Assembly: GCA_964508975.1 (NCBI GenBank)
Contig: CAZDVQ010000001.1
Location: 124,001 to 188,000, forward strand
From: CAZDVQ01 sp964508975
GTDB taxonomy: Bacteria; Bacteroidota; Bacteroidia; Chitinophagales; Saprospiraceae
DNA: 64,000 bases
Direction of reading: 5' to 3'
Positions within the stretch are counted from its first letter, which is position 1. The number at the start of each line of letters is the position of its first letter. The notes below the pieces were generated by a model. It saw only the letters and a list, made by a program, of their open reading frames with translations, did not search any database and was not told the origin of the DNA. A program made the position numbers and the translations under genes. Positions 15,850-23,934 of the stretch are shown here, in pieces.

Positions 15850-16935
15850 GTGTTTTTCCGACTGTATAGTGTACTCGTCGGCCTAGCTAGTCTCTATGCG
15901 CTGGCCCGCCCTGCCTTGTTGTTGCACCCACCCGCCAGGGGGGCTTTCCGGCTAGTCATCCTATGTTGGCTACTTTGGAGCCTCGCCCGATGGATGGGCA
16001 CATTTATCAAGCAACCCAACCGTTCCGAGCGCCAAAAGTCGTGGTATGCCATGGCATGGAGCCTTGCATCCCTGTTGTTGTTGCTCGAGTTAATTTTCAC
16101 GCTATACCCTGAGTCCCACTTTGTGGGCTATACTTATGCCTCCCAAAACTGGATGGGCTGGTATTGGCATAAAAATGAACTAGGCTACCGCGACACGCCT
16201 TTTAAACTTAAGGATAGCACCAAGACCAGGATATTCTTCCTCGGAGATTCCTACACCGCAGGGCATGGTATAAAAAAGGCCTCCGACCGCTTTGCTGATA
16301 TCCTGGCCCAACAGCTTGGCCCAGAATTTACTTGCTATAACCTGGGGCAAAACGGCGCCGACACCCGTGATGAGTTTATACGATTAAAAGCTTATCCCCT
16401 AAAACCCGATGTGCTGGTCTGGCAATACTACGGCAACGATATTGAGCCTGTAGCCCGAACCTTTAAAACCTTCCCCAGCTTTAATCTTTACGCCGATCTG
16501 CCCAGCTTGGGCCGACATCTAGTAGAGGGCTCATACTTGCTCAATTACCTCTATTGGCGGGTACCCCACGGCGAGCTACAACCCTACCTCGACACCTTAA
16601 AAGCATCATACCGTGATAGTACAATATTACACGCACACAGCTTAGAGTTCCAAAAAATTAAACACTGGTGCGATAGCCTCGATGTAAAACTGCTCTGCGT
16701 GCATGTTCCCTTTATGCACGACTTATCGGAAAGTACCAAGTTGCAAGCTGAAGTGCAAGCCCGCATTCGTGGATTAGGTATAAAACTTATTGATTTAGCC
16801 CCGAGCCTTCAAGACCTCAGCGTGCAAGAACGCGTGGTTAATCGCTACGATGCCCATGCCAGCAAGGCGGTGCAGCGCATCATCGCCGAGCGTTTGTTAC
16901 CCGAGATTCTAGCGGTACGTCCCAGAGCGCACTAG
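15850..16935 (+). CDS. Membrane-anchored SGNH/GDSL hydrolase-like protein
   Basis: 361 residues. Three hydrophobic N-terminal segments (about 3-20, 32-48 and 72-88) precede a periplasmic domain with SGNH blocks: FFLGDSYTAGHG (block I Ser), LGQNGADTRDE (block II Gly/Asn region), QYYGNDIEP (block III Asn), and a late Asp-His in YDAHASKAVQ (block V). The start is GTG, 3 nt after the permease stop; no ATG exists until after the second helix. SGNH proteins remove or transfer acyl groups, often on glycans or lipids. The linkage suggests the exporter substrate is modified here, which is inference. Its 3' end overlaps nadD by 27 bp on the other strand. Confidence 0.7.
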   Translation: MFFRLYSVLVGLASLYALARPALLLHPPARGAFRLVILCWLLWSLARWMGTFIKQPNRSERQKSWYAMAWSLASLLLLLELIFTLYPESHFVGYTYASQNWMGWYWHKNELGYRDTPFKLKDSTKTRIFFLGDSYTAGHGIKKASDRFADILAQQLGPEFTCYNLGQNGADTRDEFIRLKAYPLKPDVLVWQYYGNDIEPVARTFKTFPSFNLYADLPSLGRHLVEGSYLLNYLYWRVPHGELQPYLDTLKASYRDSTILHAHSLEFQKIKHWCDSLDVKLLCVHVPFMHDLSESTKLQAEVQARIRGLGIKLIDLAPSLQDLSVQERVVNRYDAHASKAVQRIIAERLLPEILAVRPRAH

Positions 16936-17484
16936 CTCTTCAAACACTTCATCGGTAACCATATACTTTACCGACAAGCCATTCTTGATGCTCTCCCGGA
17001 TAAATGTAGCCGATATTTCCATCATCGGGACATCAGCAAAAATGCGGATAGAAGGGTGTTGTGCTAGCTCGCCCATCTCGTAGTTCGGGCGTTTATACAC
17101 ATAAATGGGGTAGTCGCGCAGCAAAATTTCGTAGTTTTTCCACTTGGGCAAGCTGGCCACATTGTCGCCGCCCATAATCAGCGTAAATTGATGCTGCGGG
17201 TATTTCTCGCTCAGGTGTACCAGCGTATCGATAGTATACGAGGGTTTGGGCAGCTTAAACTCAATATCCGATAGGCCAATCCGGGGGTTATCGCCAATGG
17301 CCCTGCGCACCAGTTCCAGGCGCAAATAATCGTTAGCCAGCGTGTTGCGGGGCTTCAGCGGGTTATGTGGCGACACGACGAACCAAACTTGATCCAAGTC
17401 GGTGCGGGTAGCCATGTATTCAGCAATAATCAGGTGCCCCACGTGAATGGGATTAAAAGAGCCGAAGAAAAGACCAATTTTCAT
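16909..17484 (-). CDS. nadD: Nicotinate-nucleotide adenylyltransferase
   Basis: 191 residues, full length. It has the nucleotidyltransferase motif GLFFGSFNPIHVGHLIIAEY (G-x-F-x-P-x-H-x-G-H), the LVVSPHNPLK segment, the middle PSYTIDTL and the C-terminal ISATFIRESIKNG (the ISST-x-R-x type motif). The enzyme makes NaAD from nicotinate mononucleotide and ATP in NAD synthesis. The frame extends 30 codons upstream into repeat-like DNA; the ATG of MKIGLFFG is the family start. It overlaps the convergent SGNH gene at its 3' end. Confidence 0.93.
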   Translation of the reverse strand: MKIGLFFGSFNPIHVGHLIIAEYMATRTDLDQVWFVVSPHNPLKPRNTLANDYLRLELVRRAIGDNPRIGLSDIEFKLPKPSYTIDTLVHLSEKYPQHQFTLIMGGDNVASLPKWKNYEILLRDYPIYVYKRPNYEMGELAQHPSIRIFADVPMMEISATFIRESIKNGLSVKYMVTDEVFEELVRSGTYR

Positions 17485-17537
17485 AGGGATAACTACAGTT
17501 GTGCTTAGGCCATAAAAGTAAGTCAATTTTACGATTA

Positions 17538-17670
17538 TTTGGGCGTGCCCCCGTGCATGCGCACGGGGTCGCACCCTTCCGGGGTTCGCGATGCTCCGTG
17601 CTGCGCACCCGCGCCTACGGCGCGGCCCTCCAGGCTGCTCACGCAGCCCCGCCCCTTGGTCGTGCTAGAT
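17538..17670 (+). repeat. GC-rich intergenic repeat
   Basis: Edge tttgggcgtgccccc, a palindromic cccgtgcatgcgcacggg, the core reduced to gatgctccgtgctgcgcac, and arms cgcgcctacggcgcg. It has the same subtype as the copies at 325 and 42.8 kb. Confidence 0.7.
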
Positions 17671-17786
17671 TTATGCACCATTGCATTAGCGTTATCGCTT
17701 GCACATGGGCAAAAAAAAAGGCGCCACTTTACAGCGGCAGCCTTCAATAAAGGGGATTTAAAAAGGTCACAGTCCTCGATGGCAAG

Positions 17787-18413
17787 CTAGGTAGCATCAG
17801 GTATTTTCACCTGAACCAGCACTACTTGGTCGAGCCTGGATAATTCTTTTGCGGTTTGTACAATGTCGATTTTCGGATTGACTGTCTTGAGGACTAAGCC
17901 TTGAAAATCTGCATCTACGTCAAACACGCTATCTACAATCAGCGCAAAGTCTGATAAAGAATGCTCAAATTCAGCCGCTAAGGTATAACTTTTTTCTGAA
18001 TATTTATCAAAATAAATCAGTGGATATTTTTTTTCGAAATATACAATCAACGCACAACTGCTCGATGGAATGTCGTCAATCGATTGGTTACCGTAGCTGT
18101 TAACCAGTTTTCCGTGCTCAAAGCTGAACCGTGTTTTGTATTGCACATCATCAACTTCATGCGCAGCCAAGGGGAAACTTTGTTTATTGGCTTCGTGGCT
18201 TCTAAACAAAGGGTTACCTGTTTGTTCTACAACTGCTTCAACTTTGTCGTTATTAGGCAGCAAGAAGTAAACTAATAAGCTTGTCGTTATCAGGCCAAGG
18301 AACCCTAAAACTAGAAATTTAACGTTGCGTTTTAAAAAATCCACTGCTTTGTTTTTTACGTTACAAGACTCAATCCATAAATGGATAGTCTTGTTGTACG
18401 TAATTATTGGCAT
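17787..18413 (-). CDS. Single-span membrane protein of unknown function
   Basis: Up to 208 residues; I do not recognise a family. One strong hydrophobic segment (VKFLVLGFLGLITTSLLVYFLL) lies near the N-terminus, followed by an acidic domain probably outside the inner membrane, rich in beta-prone stretches (CALIVYFEKKYPLIYFDKY, FALIVDSVFDVDADFQGLVL). The ATG used here overlaps the end of pdhA by 44 bp. A GTG at 18344 (giving MDFLKRNVKF) would place the membrane helix directly at the N-terminus and avoid the overlap, and may be the real start. It is likely co-transcribed with pdhA upstream. Confidence 0.6.
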   Translation of the reverse strand: MPIITYNKTIHLWIESCNVKNKAVDFLKRNVKFLVLGFLGLITTSLLVYFLLPNNDKVEAVVEQTGNPLFRSHEANKQSFPLAAHEVDDVQYKTRFSFEHGKLVNSYGNQSIDDIPSSSCALIVYFEKKYPLIYFDKYSEKSYTLAAEFEHSLSDFALIVDSVFDVDADFQGLVLKTVNPKIDIVQTAKELSRLDQVVLVQVKIPDAT

Positions 18414-19416
18414 AAAGTTCCTTCGGATCTGGCCAAGGTGAATTTTCTGAGAATTCTACACAGTCGTCGATTTCTGCATCTATTTTAGCCTCGATAGCTT
18501 CAACTTCTGCCAAGGTGGCAAACTTGTTGTCCAAAATCCTTTGGCGAGTCACCTCGATTGGGTCAATTTCTTTGTATGCTTTTTCCTCGTCCTTGGTACG
18601 GTACTTCGCAGGGTCGGACATAGAGTGACCACGGTAGCGGTACGTACGGATTTCCAAGAATGTAGGGCCTTCGCCTTTACGGCCACGCTCCAAGGCACGC
18701 TCAAGCGCCTCGTGTACCGCTTCTGGGCTCATACCGTCTACTTGTTCGCTTGGCATGTCGAACGCTAAGCCTATTTTATACATATCGGTCACGTTACTGG
18801 TACGTTCAACTGAAGTACCCATCGCGTAAAGGTTGTTCTCGCAAATAAACACCACGGGCAATTTCCAAGTCATCGCCATGTTGAACGACTCGAACAAGAT
18901 ACCCTGGCGTGCAGCGCCATCGCCAAACATCGCGATAGCAACATTATCGGTGCCTTTGTATTTTTCGGCAAATCCAAGACCTGCGCCAATACCAATCTGG
19001 CCGCCAACAATACCGTGGCCACCAAAATAAGCACCTTCTTTGCTGAAATAGTGCATTGAACCACCTTTGCCACCTACGTTACCGGTAGCTTTACCGTACA
19101 ACTCAGCCATAGCGGCACGCGACGAGATGCCGCGAATCAAACCAATACCATGTTGACGGTAAGCTGTGATAAGCGGGTCGGTGATACGTGCTGCTGAAAC
19201 CAAGCCTGCTGCAATAGCTTCTTGGCCTATGTACAAGTGGCAAAAACCACGAATCTTCTTCTGGATGTACAATTGGTTTGCACGTTCCTCAAATTTACGG
19301 ATGCGAAGCATTTCTTCAAACCAACGCATGTAGGTTTCGCGGTTGAAATATGATTTCTCGCTATTTGAACTGCCACGTTTGCCGGCTGTTGATTTTTTTG
19401 GCTTTTCGCTCGTCAT
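18370..19416 (-). CDS. pdhA: Pyruvate dehydrogenase E1 component, alpha subunit
   Basis: 348 residues. The thiamine diphosphate motif GDG...NN is present as MFGDGAARQGILFESFNMAMTWKLPVVFICENN, the entry has GFCHLYIGQEAIAAG, the substrate region has YRQHGIGLIRG, and the phosphorylation-loop-like YRYRGHSMSDPAKYRTK is near the C-terminus. The N-terminal 20 residues are a basic, Ser-rich extension. The protein pairs with an E1 beta subunit to decarboxylate pyruvate and feed acetyl groups to E2. No beta subunit or E2 gene lies within the window, so the complex is encoded in pieces. Confidence 0.93.
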   Translation of the reverse strand: MTSEKPKKSTAGKRGSSNSEKSYFNRETYMRWFEEMLRIRKFEERANQLYIQKKIRGFCHLYIGQEAIAAGLVSAARITDPLITAYRQHGIGLIRGISSRAAMAELYGKATGNVGGKGGSMHYFSKEGAYFGGHGIVGGQIGIGAGLGFAEKYKGTDNVAIAMFGDGAARQGILFESFNMAMTWKLPVVFICENNLYAMGTSVERTSNVTDMYKIGLAFDMPSEQVDGMSPEAVHEALERALERGRKGEGPTFLEIRTYRYRGHSMSDPAKYRTKDEEKAYKEIDPIEVTRQRILDNKFATLAEVEAIEAKIDAEIDDCVEFSENSPWPDPKELYANNYVQQDYPFMD

Positions 19417-19581
19417 AACTCTGGTATTTCTAATGAATGGTAATTGAAAACTAATCTTGGTTCACGCAAAATTGAACACGAAATTATAAAGAATGTTGCT
19501 GTTTTTATAATTTACCAAAATTGTCATCTAAATTCTTCGTTTTTTTGCACAAATCGCCGAGGCAATGGCGAAATTTCGCTT

Positions 19582-20685
19582 ATGCAATTGAATCAAATCA
19601 AGCTTTTACAGTTCAAGAATTACCAGTCGCAACAACTGGAGTTTGCCGCTGGCTTGAACTGTTTCACCGGCCTCAACGGTATGGGTAAAACCAACCTACT
19701 CGATGCTATCCATTACCTCTGCCTGGGCAAAGGGCACAACAGCAGCTCCGACCGCGACATGATGATGCACGAGCATGATTTTTTCAGGGTGGACGGTCAT
19801 TTTGAGCTGAATCAAGAAGCCTTACACATCGTTTGCAAAATTCAAGCCCGCCGTAAAAAAGATATTGCCTGCAACGGCCTGAGCTACGCGCGATTAATCG
19901 ATCACGTAGGCTTGTTGCCCGTGGTCATGGTTGCCCCAGATGATGTTGAAATGGTTACCGGTAGCAGCGAGGAACGCCGCCGCCTGCTCGACAATACCCT
20001 CAGCCAGCTCGATACCAACTACCTAGGTCAACTCTTGCTCTACAACAAACTCCTGGAGCAGCGCAACGCCGCCCTCAAACAATTTGCCGAAACCGAGCAG
20101 TATGATGCCAATTTACTCGCCATCTATGATCAGCAACTTGTAGCCCCAGCACAAGCTATATTCGAGGCTCGGCAACAACTGGTGGCGCAGTTTATCCCCG
20201 TGTTTAACCAAAGCTATCAACAAATATCCGGTCAACGCGAAACCGCGGCGATACAATATAACTCAAACCTGTCTGAAAAACCCATGGACCAACTCTTGTT
20301 GGATAGCAACCGGAAAGACAGGGTACTTTGCCGCACCAGCGTGGGCCCACACCGCGATGACATCAGCCTGATGCTCGATGGGCACGAGGTCAAAAAATTT
20401 GGCTCTCAAGGCCAACTTAAAACATTTGTTTTAGCCTTGCGCCTGGCTCAGTTTGAACTCATGCGCCAGCATAAAGGCTTTCCACCTATCCTACTCCTCG
20501 ATGATATTTTCGATAAGTTGGACAAAGAACGCGTTGCACAACTGCTCCAACTCGTTACTGGCGAGCATTACGGGCAGGTATTCATCACCGATACCCAAGC
20601 CGACCGCATGGCTAGCTTGATGCAACAAGTAAAGGTTGAATCGAGGTTGTTCCAAGTAACATCTGGCAGCGTGCAAGCGCTATAA
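19582..20685 (+). CDS. recF: DNA replication and repair protein RecF
   Basis: 367 residues. It opens with LNQIKLLQFKNYQSQQLEF, Walker A is GLNGMGKTNLLDAI, then YLCLGKGHNSSSDRDMM. The middle has VVMVAPDDVEMVTGSSEERRRLLDNTLSQLD, the ABC signature region has KKFGSQGQLKTFVLALRLAQ, and Walker B is ILLLDDIFDKLDKERV. RecF loads RecA at gapped DNA with RecO and RecR. The frame is open 46 codons upstream, but the ATG of MQLNQIKL fits the family. It is divergent from pdhA and followed by a repeat array. Confidence 0.95.
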   Translation: MQLNQIKLLQFKNYQSQQLEFAAGLNCFTGLNGMGKTNLLDAIHYLCLGKGHNSSSDRDMMMHEHDFFRVDGHFELNQEALHIVCKIQARRKKDIACNGLSYARLIDHVGLLPVVMVAPDDVEMVTGSSEERRRLLDNTLSQLDTNYLGQLLLYNKLLEQRNAALKQFAETEQYDANLLAIYDQQLVAPAQAIFEARQQLVAQFIPVFNQSYQQISGQRETAAIQYNSNLSEKPMDQLLLDSNRKDRVLCRTSVGPHRDDISLMLDGHEVKKFGSQGQLKTFVLALRLAQFELMRQHKGFPPILLLDDIFDKLDKERVAQLLQLVTGEHYGQVFITDTQADRMASLMQQVKVESRLFQVTSGSVQAL

Positions 20686-20698
20686 AATGCCCCCAAAA

Positions 20699-20735
20699 TA
20701 TATGATGACGTTTGAACATATCGCGTGAGCGATGT
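20699..20735 (+). repeat. 37-bp direct repeat, unit 1
   Basis: The same 37 bases (tatatgatgacgtttgaaca then tatcgcgtgagcgatgt) recur at 20848-20884, bracketing one GC-rich repeat variant. It begins 14 bp after the recF stop. Confidence 0.85.
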
Positions 20736-20847
20736 ATAAACGTAGCGGTTTTGCAACGCAAAAACAAAAGTGCTTAATGCACTTTTTGTAGCAAGTGCAC
20801 CATTTGCTCCGTCAAATGGCTCGGTGGTGCGTAGCACCAGTCCGCAG
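20722..20847 (-). repeat. GC-rich intergenic repeat, long variant with two extra hairpins
   Basis: Homologous to the copy at 2440-2610: stem aaaagtgc/gcactttt (20766-20786) and stem ccatttg/caaatgg (20800-20819), then ggctcggtgg. Compared with the other copy, the first stem has changed on both arms. Confidence 0.8.
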
Positions 20848-20884
20848 TATATGATGACGTTTGAACATATCGCGTGAGCGATGT
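20848..20884 (+). repeat. 37-bp direct repeat, unit 2
   Basis: Identical to 20699-20735. The second unit leads straight into the next GC-rich repeat, so the region looks like a tandem duplication of the repeat's boundary. Confidence 0.85.
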
Positions 20885-20996
20885 GAAGCGGTGGCCCGCA
20901 GGGCCAGACCTAGCCCAAAGGGCGCAGGGCCGAGCGTTCAGCGAGCCGCGGAACGTAGCGACCCGAGGCCAGCGGCCGAGGGGCACGCCCAAAAAA
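20870..20996 (-). repeat. GC-rich intergenic repeat
   Basis: Distal end cgcgtgagcgatgtgaagcgg, stem tggcccgcagggcca, core gggccgagcgttcagcgagc, edge ggggcacgcccaaaaaa. Together with the preceding copy it fills the 324 bp between recF and the ATP-grasp gene. Confidence 0.85.
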
Positions 20997-21009
20997 TCAA
21001 TAGTTAAAA

Positions 21010-22065
21010 CTACAGCTTAGCCCGTATATTCTGGAGATAAGCATTGTACTCATCCATACCGGCCTTAAATGTTTTTACAGGTAAGTAGGCCACGCCCTTG
21101 CGATGATTTTGCACGGCTACCTTGTACATGCGGCCCCAGAGGTTTACCAAGGCGCTCCATTTGCCAAATATGCTGCAACTGGGGTCGTACATGTGCGCAG
21201 GATCGGCTCCCACCCCATTGATTTCAATGATTTTGAAGTTTTGACCTAGGCGTAAATCCGCAAGGCTTTGGCACTTTAAATCGTAGCGACAAAGGTAAAC
21301 ACCGGGTATTTGAGCTGTAATAGCATCAAAACTCTCGTTCATTTGCTGGTCAATATGTTTGTTGCCGTCGAGGAATGTAGTGCCCCGTGCATGGTTCCCG
21401 ATAGGCTCGAGCAGCATTTGCGCTCCTTTGGGGTAAACCTTGTCGAGCATGCCCGGGAATTTTTGCTCCAAAGCCTCCAACTGGAACAAAGCCCTGTTGT
21501 TGCCGGCTAGCAGTTGGCGTACCGTGTGTTGTCCGTCGCCTTCAAATCGGAGAAATTCTTTCATGGTTAGCGAAAAAACCTCGCCCTTGGCCTCATTGGG
21601 GTATCTACAGTAATACACCCCATATTCCTCAGGATAATCAACATAGGCTTGGACGATAAAATCCATGTGCCCGTTAAATTTATCGTGGTAAGCTTTCAGT
21701 TCAGCCTCGTCATCAATTTTTTTCACGGCGGTGCCTTTCTCGCCGCGGTCGGGCTTTACCACAAAGGGATACTCGATGCCCTTGGCTATAATTTGAGCCT
21801 TAAATTGCTCAAAATCAACGGGTGAGGCCACGAACAAGGTATTGGGTATAAATTCCTCAGGAATGAGGTCGTAGATATCTTTTTTCGATTCGCCCGTCAT
21901 GCCACCCGAGTAGATACTGGGGTTTGCGGCGCTGAAAAATAGCGGGTGCCACGCGCGGATAGCATAGTACATCCAGCTAAAAATGGCGGGTAGGTAAACG
22001 GGTAAAAATGGCCAAAACTCAGAGTTGGTTAATTTTACCCATCTTTTTTTCAGGGCATTACTCAT
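21010..22065 (-). CDS. ATP-grasp family protein (D-alanine-D-alanine ligase-like)
   Basis: 351 residues. The ATP-grasp features are YPFVVKPDRGEKGTAVKKI (nucleotide-binding Lys and glycine-rich loop), DFIVQAYVDYPEEYGVYYCRY, HARGTTFLDG, and the metal-binding end FKIIEINGVGADPAHMYDP. The N-terminus has an aromatic hydrophobic stretch (FWPFLPVYLPAIFSWMYYAI) that may associate with the membrane. The family joins a carboxylate to an amine or thiol using ATP. It is the third gene of a tightly coupled operon: its start overlaps the NRDE stop in an ATGA. The substrate is unknown; a peptide-bond-forming or amide-forming role is inferred from fold only. Confidence 0.75.
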   Translation of the reverse strand: MSNALKKRWVKLTNSEFWPFLPVYLPAIFSWMYYAIRAWHPLFFSAANPSIYSGGMTGESKKDIYDLIPEEFIPNTLFVASPVDFEQFKAQIIAKGIEYPFVVKPDRGEKGTAVKKIDDEAELKAYHDKFNGHMDFIVQAYVDYPEEYGVYYCRYPNEAKGEVFSLTMKEFLRFEGDGQHTVRQLLAGNNRALFQLEALEQKFPGMLDKVYPKGAQMLLEPIGNHARGTTFLDGNKHIDQQMNESFDAITAQIPGVYLCRYDLKCQSLADLRLGQNFKIIEINGVGADPAHMYDPSCSIFGKWSALVNLWGRMYKVAVQNHRKGVAYLPVKTFKAGMDEYNAYLQNIRAKL

Positions 22066-22778
22066 ACTGGCTTAACCGTGTTTATCAACAAGGATATTGA
22101 ACTATCGTGGCCACTCATTTTATCATGGTAATACATGGCCCAGATGCCGTCGTGTTGCTCCACGCTGGTGATGCTCACGGTACGAACAATATCGTTTCGG
22201 TTCATCACCAAGCCGTTCCAGGTATCATCAGCTCCGGCAGAGTTGTGAAAGTTAAAAATATCTAATCGACCAGCCTCTGGTGTTTGGGCCAGCCAGGCAT
22301 CAAACCAAGCCGAGCGGGTTTGGCGCACCTCGGCAGGGTACAAGGTTGATGATGACCAGATATGAGCTTGCTGTGGGTCGAGTTGTTTCAGGTGCGTTTG
22401 CACTTCATCCCAACGGAGCTCAAATAAGTTACCTTGGTCAACAATAACCATGGTAAAAGGCTCAATCTGGGCAAAATTATATTGTTCAAAAAAATCATGG
22501 ATGTTGCTGTACTCAAAGGCATCGAGTACCACCAAGCCACGGCTGCGGCGATAGGGTAAATTGCGTTGGTGTTTTTCAAAAGCACCGTTTAGCAAGCAAA
22601 TGAGCCTATCGGTATTTGAAGCACAAATCCAGGTGCCCCCAGCCAGGGTATCCTTGGGGAAAATGTAGCCTTGTTGTGTATCGGCGCTGAGCTCAACGGG
22701 CGAGCGGCCTGGGGCTTCATCGCGGTTAGAGGTGAGTACAAAACCACTGCGCTGTGGCAAATAGCTTACTGTGCACAT
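22062..22778 (-). CDS. NRDE (TANGO2-like) family protein
   Basis: 238 residues beginning MCTVSYLPQRSGFVLTSNRDEAPGR. The conserved Asn-Arg-Asp-Glu motif and the Cys at position 2, which would be N-terminal after Met removal, are the hallmarks of the NRDE/TANGO2 family. Other conserved parts are DTLAGGTWICAS, the RSRG segment and SSSTLYPAEVRQTRSAWF. The fold resembles Ntn-hydrolases. In animals TANGO2 affects haem and lipid handling; the bacterial role is unclear. It overlaps the upstream DinB gene by 13 bp and the downstream ATP-grasp gene by 4 bp. Confidence 0.85.
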   Translation of the reverse strand: MCTVSYLPQRSGFVLTSNRDEAPGRSPVELSADTQQGYIFPKDTLAGGTWICASNTDRLICLLNGAFEKHQRNLPYRRSRGLVVLDAFEYSNIHDFFEQYNFAQIEPFTMVIVDQGNLFELRWDEVQTHLKQLDPQQAHIWSSSTLYPAEVRQTRSAWFDAWLAQTPEAGRLDIFNFHNSAGADDTWNGLVMNRNDIVRTVSITSVEQHDGIWAMYYHDKMSGHDSSISLLINTVKPV

Positions 22779-23281
22779 GTAGTTTGCTTGTAGCGTGTGG
22801 TCGAGGAGGCTACGCCAAATTCAGCGGGAAATTCAACGGCGGGCAAATCGCTTTTAATGCCCATTTTCAAGATAGCCATGTGGTGTACAGCGTGTTCAAT
22901 ATTGTATACCAGCTCACGGTCAAAATTGGTCTCCACCTTGGATACAATACTAGCGTCTTGACCATCGTAGCTGAAGGCTAGGGTAAAGGTCTCGGGGTAT
23001 TGCTCGGTTTTGAGTTTGGCAATAATCTCGTCGATAGCTGCATTGGCCACACTGATATGATTTTCGATGGCTAAGTTGCGTTCGCGGGTATCGTAGTTTA
23101 CCTCACCACTTGGGCATTGTTGCAAGAGGCATTGGTAAAACTCGATGATATGGCGGGTGTGCTGACCATGCGTTGAGCCCGAGTAAATGCTCAGCGGCTT
23201 GGTAAACTGCTCATTATCGAGCTGTTCTAGGCAAGCTTTCAGGCTTACTAAAATATTTTCGGTAGTGTTAATCAGGCTCAT
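22766..23281 (-). CDS. DinB superfamily protein
   Basis: 171 residues forming a four-helix DinB-like bundle: the first helix TTENILVSLKACLEQL, a histidine in GQHTRHIIEFY, and the third helix with the metal-type histidines in YNIEHAVHHMAILKMG. The H-x-x-H-H pattern fits the three-histidine metal site of DinB/YfiT-like thiol-dependent enzymes. The conserved STHGQHTRH near residue 40 suggests one of the Bacteroidota-specific DinB branches. It is the first gene of the DinB-NRDE-ATP-grasp operon. Confidence 0.7.
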   Translation of the reverse strand: MSLINTTENILVSLKACLEQLDNEQFTKPLSIYSGSTHGQHTRHIIEFYQCLLQQCPSGEVNYDTRERNLAIENHISVANAAIDEIIAKLKTEQYPETFTLAFSYDGQDASIVSKVETNFDRELVYNIEHAVHHMAILKMGIKSDLPAVEFPAEFGVASSTTRYKQTTCAQ

Positions 23282-23391
23282 GGTAGACGTCGCAATTTGA
23301 CCGCAAAATTATGGAATAATGTAATACCCTGCATCAAATCTTCGATTCCTACAAGAGTTGCCTCCGTATTACCCTATAATTATGCGCAAAA

Positions 23392-23934
23392 TTACTGTTT
23401 AACGCTTTGACCATCGATAAATACATCGTCTACCACTGCCCTGCCGCGGTGTACGTAAATAAGGGCATAAGTGTTGGACTGGCTATTGGCATTGGCCTGC
23501 CTGAATTTCTCCTCGGCAATCGGTGCTAAGCTTTCTTCCAAGTATAAACGGTCAAAGTCATAGCGCAGGTACACTTCCCCATCGTACATACTCGAGACTG
23601 TGGCGGGCACATAATCGTCGGTGTATTCAGGCTCTACAGGCTGCACATCCACTATTTGGGCAAATCCTAGACTATCGGTCGAAAGGCTTACGAAAACCGT
23701 TTGGTCAGGATTGAAAACAAGGCTAGAATCCATTGGGAAGGCATCTATAGCATAACTCAAAATGATGTATTTGCCTCGCAATGGATCACTTGGATCTACC
23801 GGTTTGGTTTTAAACTTAAAGGCTTTGCCTGATTTTAGTACATTTTCAGCGCGTACTATCATGTAGTAAGGCACATACAGTTGTGCCAAGGCCATTAGTA
23901 CAAAGGCTACGATGTATAGGGTTTTATTTTTCAT
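23392..23934 (-). CDS. GDYXXLXY family protein
   Basis: 180 residues with an N-terminal signal anchor (LYIVAFVLMALAQLYVPYYMIV). The signature segment reads DPLRGKYIILSY, a variant of the GDYxxLxY pattern with Lys in place of Asp. A predicted beta-rich domain follows, with two acidic stretches. The family is almost always encoded next to DUF2157 membrane proteins, as here: its start overlaps the DUF2157 stop by 11 bp, so translation is coupled. It probably forms a membrane complex with that protein. The function is unknown. The frame is open 28 codons upstream; the ATG of MKNKTLY is preferred. Confidence 0.8.
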   Translation of the reverse strand: MKNKTLYIVAFVLMALAQLYVPYYMIVRAENVLKSGKAFKFKTKPVDPSDPLRGKYIILSYAIDAFPMDSSLVFNPDQTVFVSLSTDSLGFAQIVDVQPVEPEYTDDYVPATVSSMYDGEVYLRYDFDRLYLEESLAPIAEEKFRQANANSQSNTYALIYVHRGRAVVDDVFIDGQSVKQ

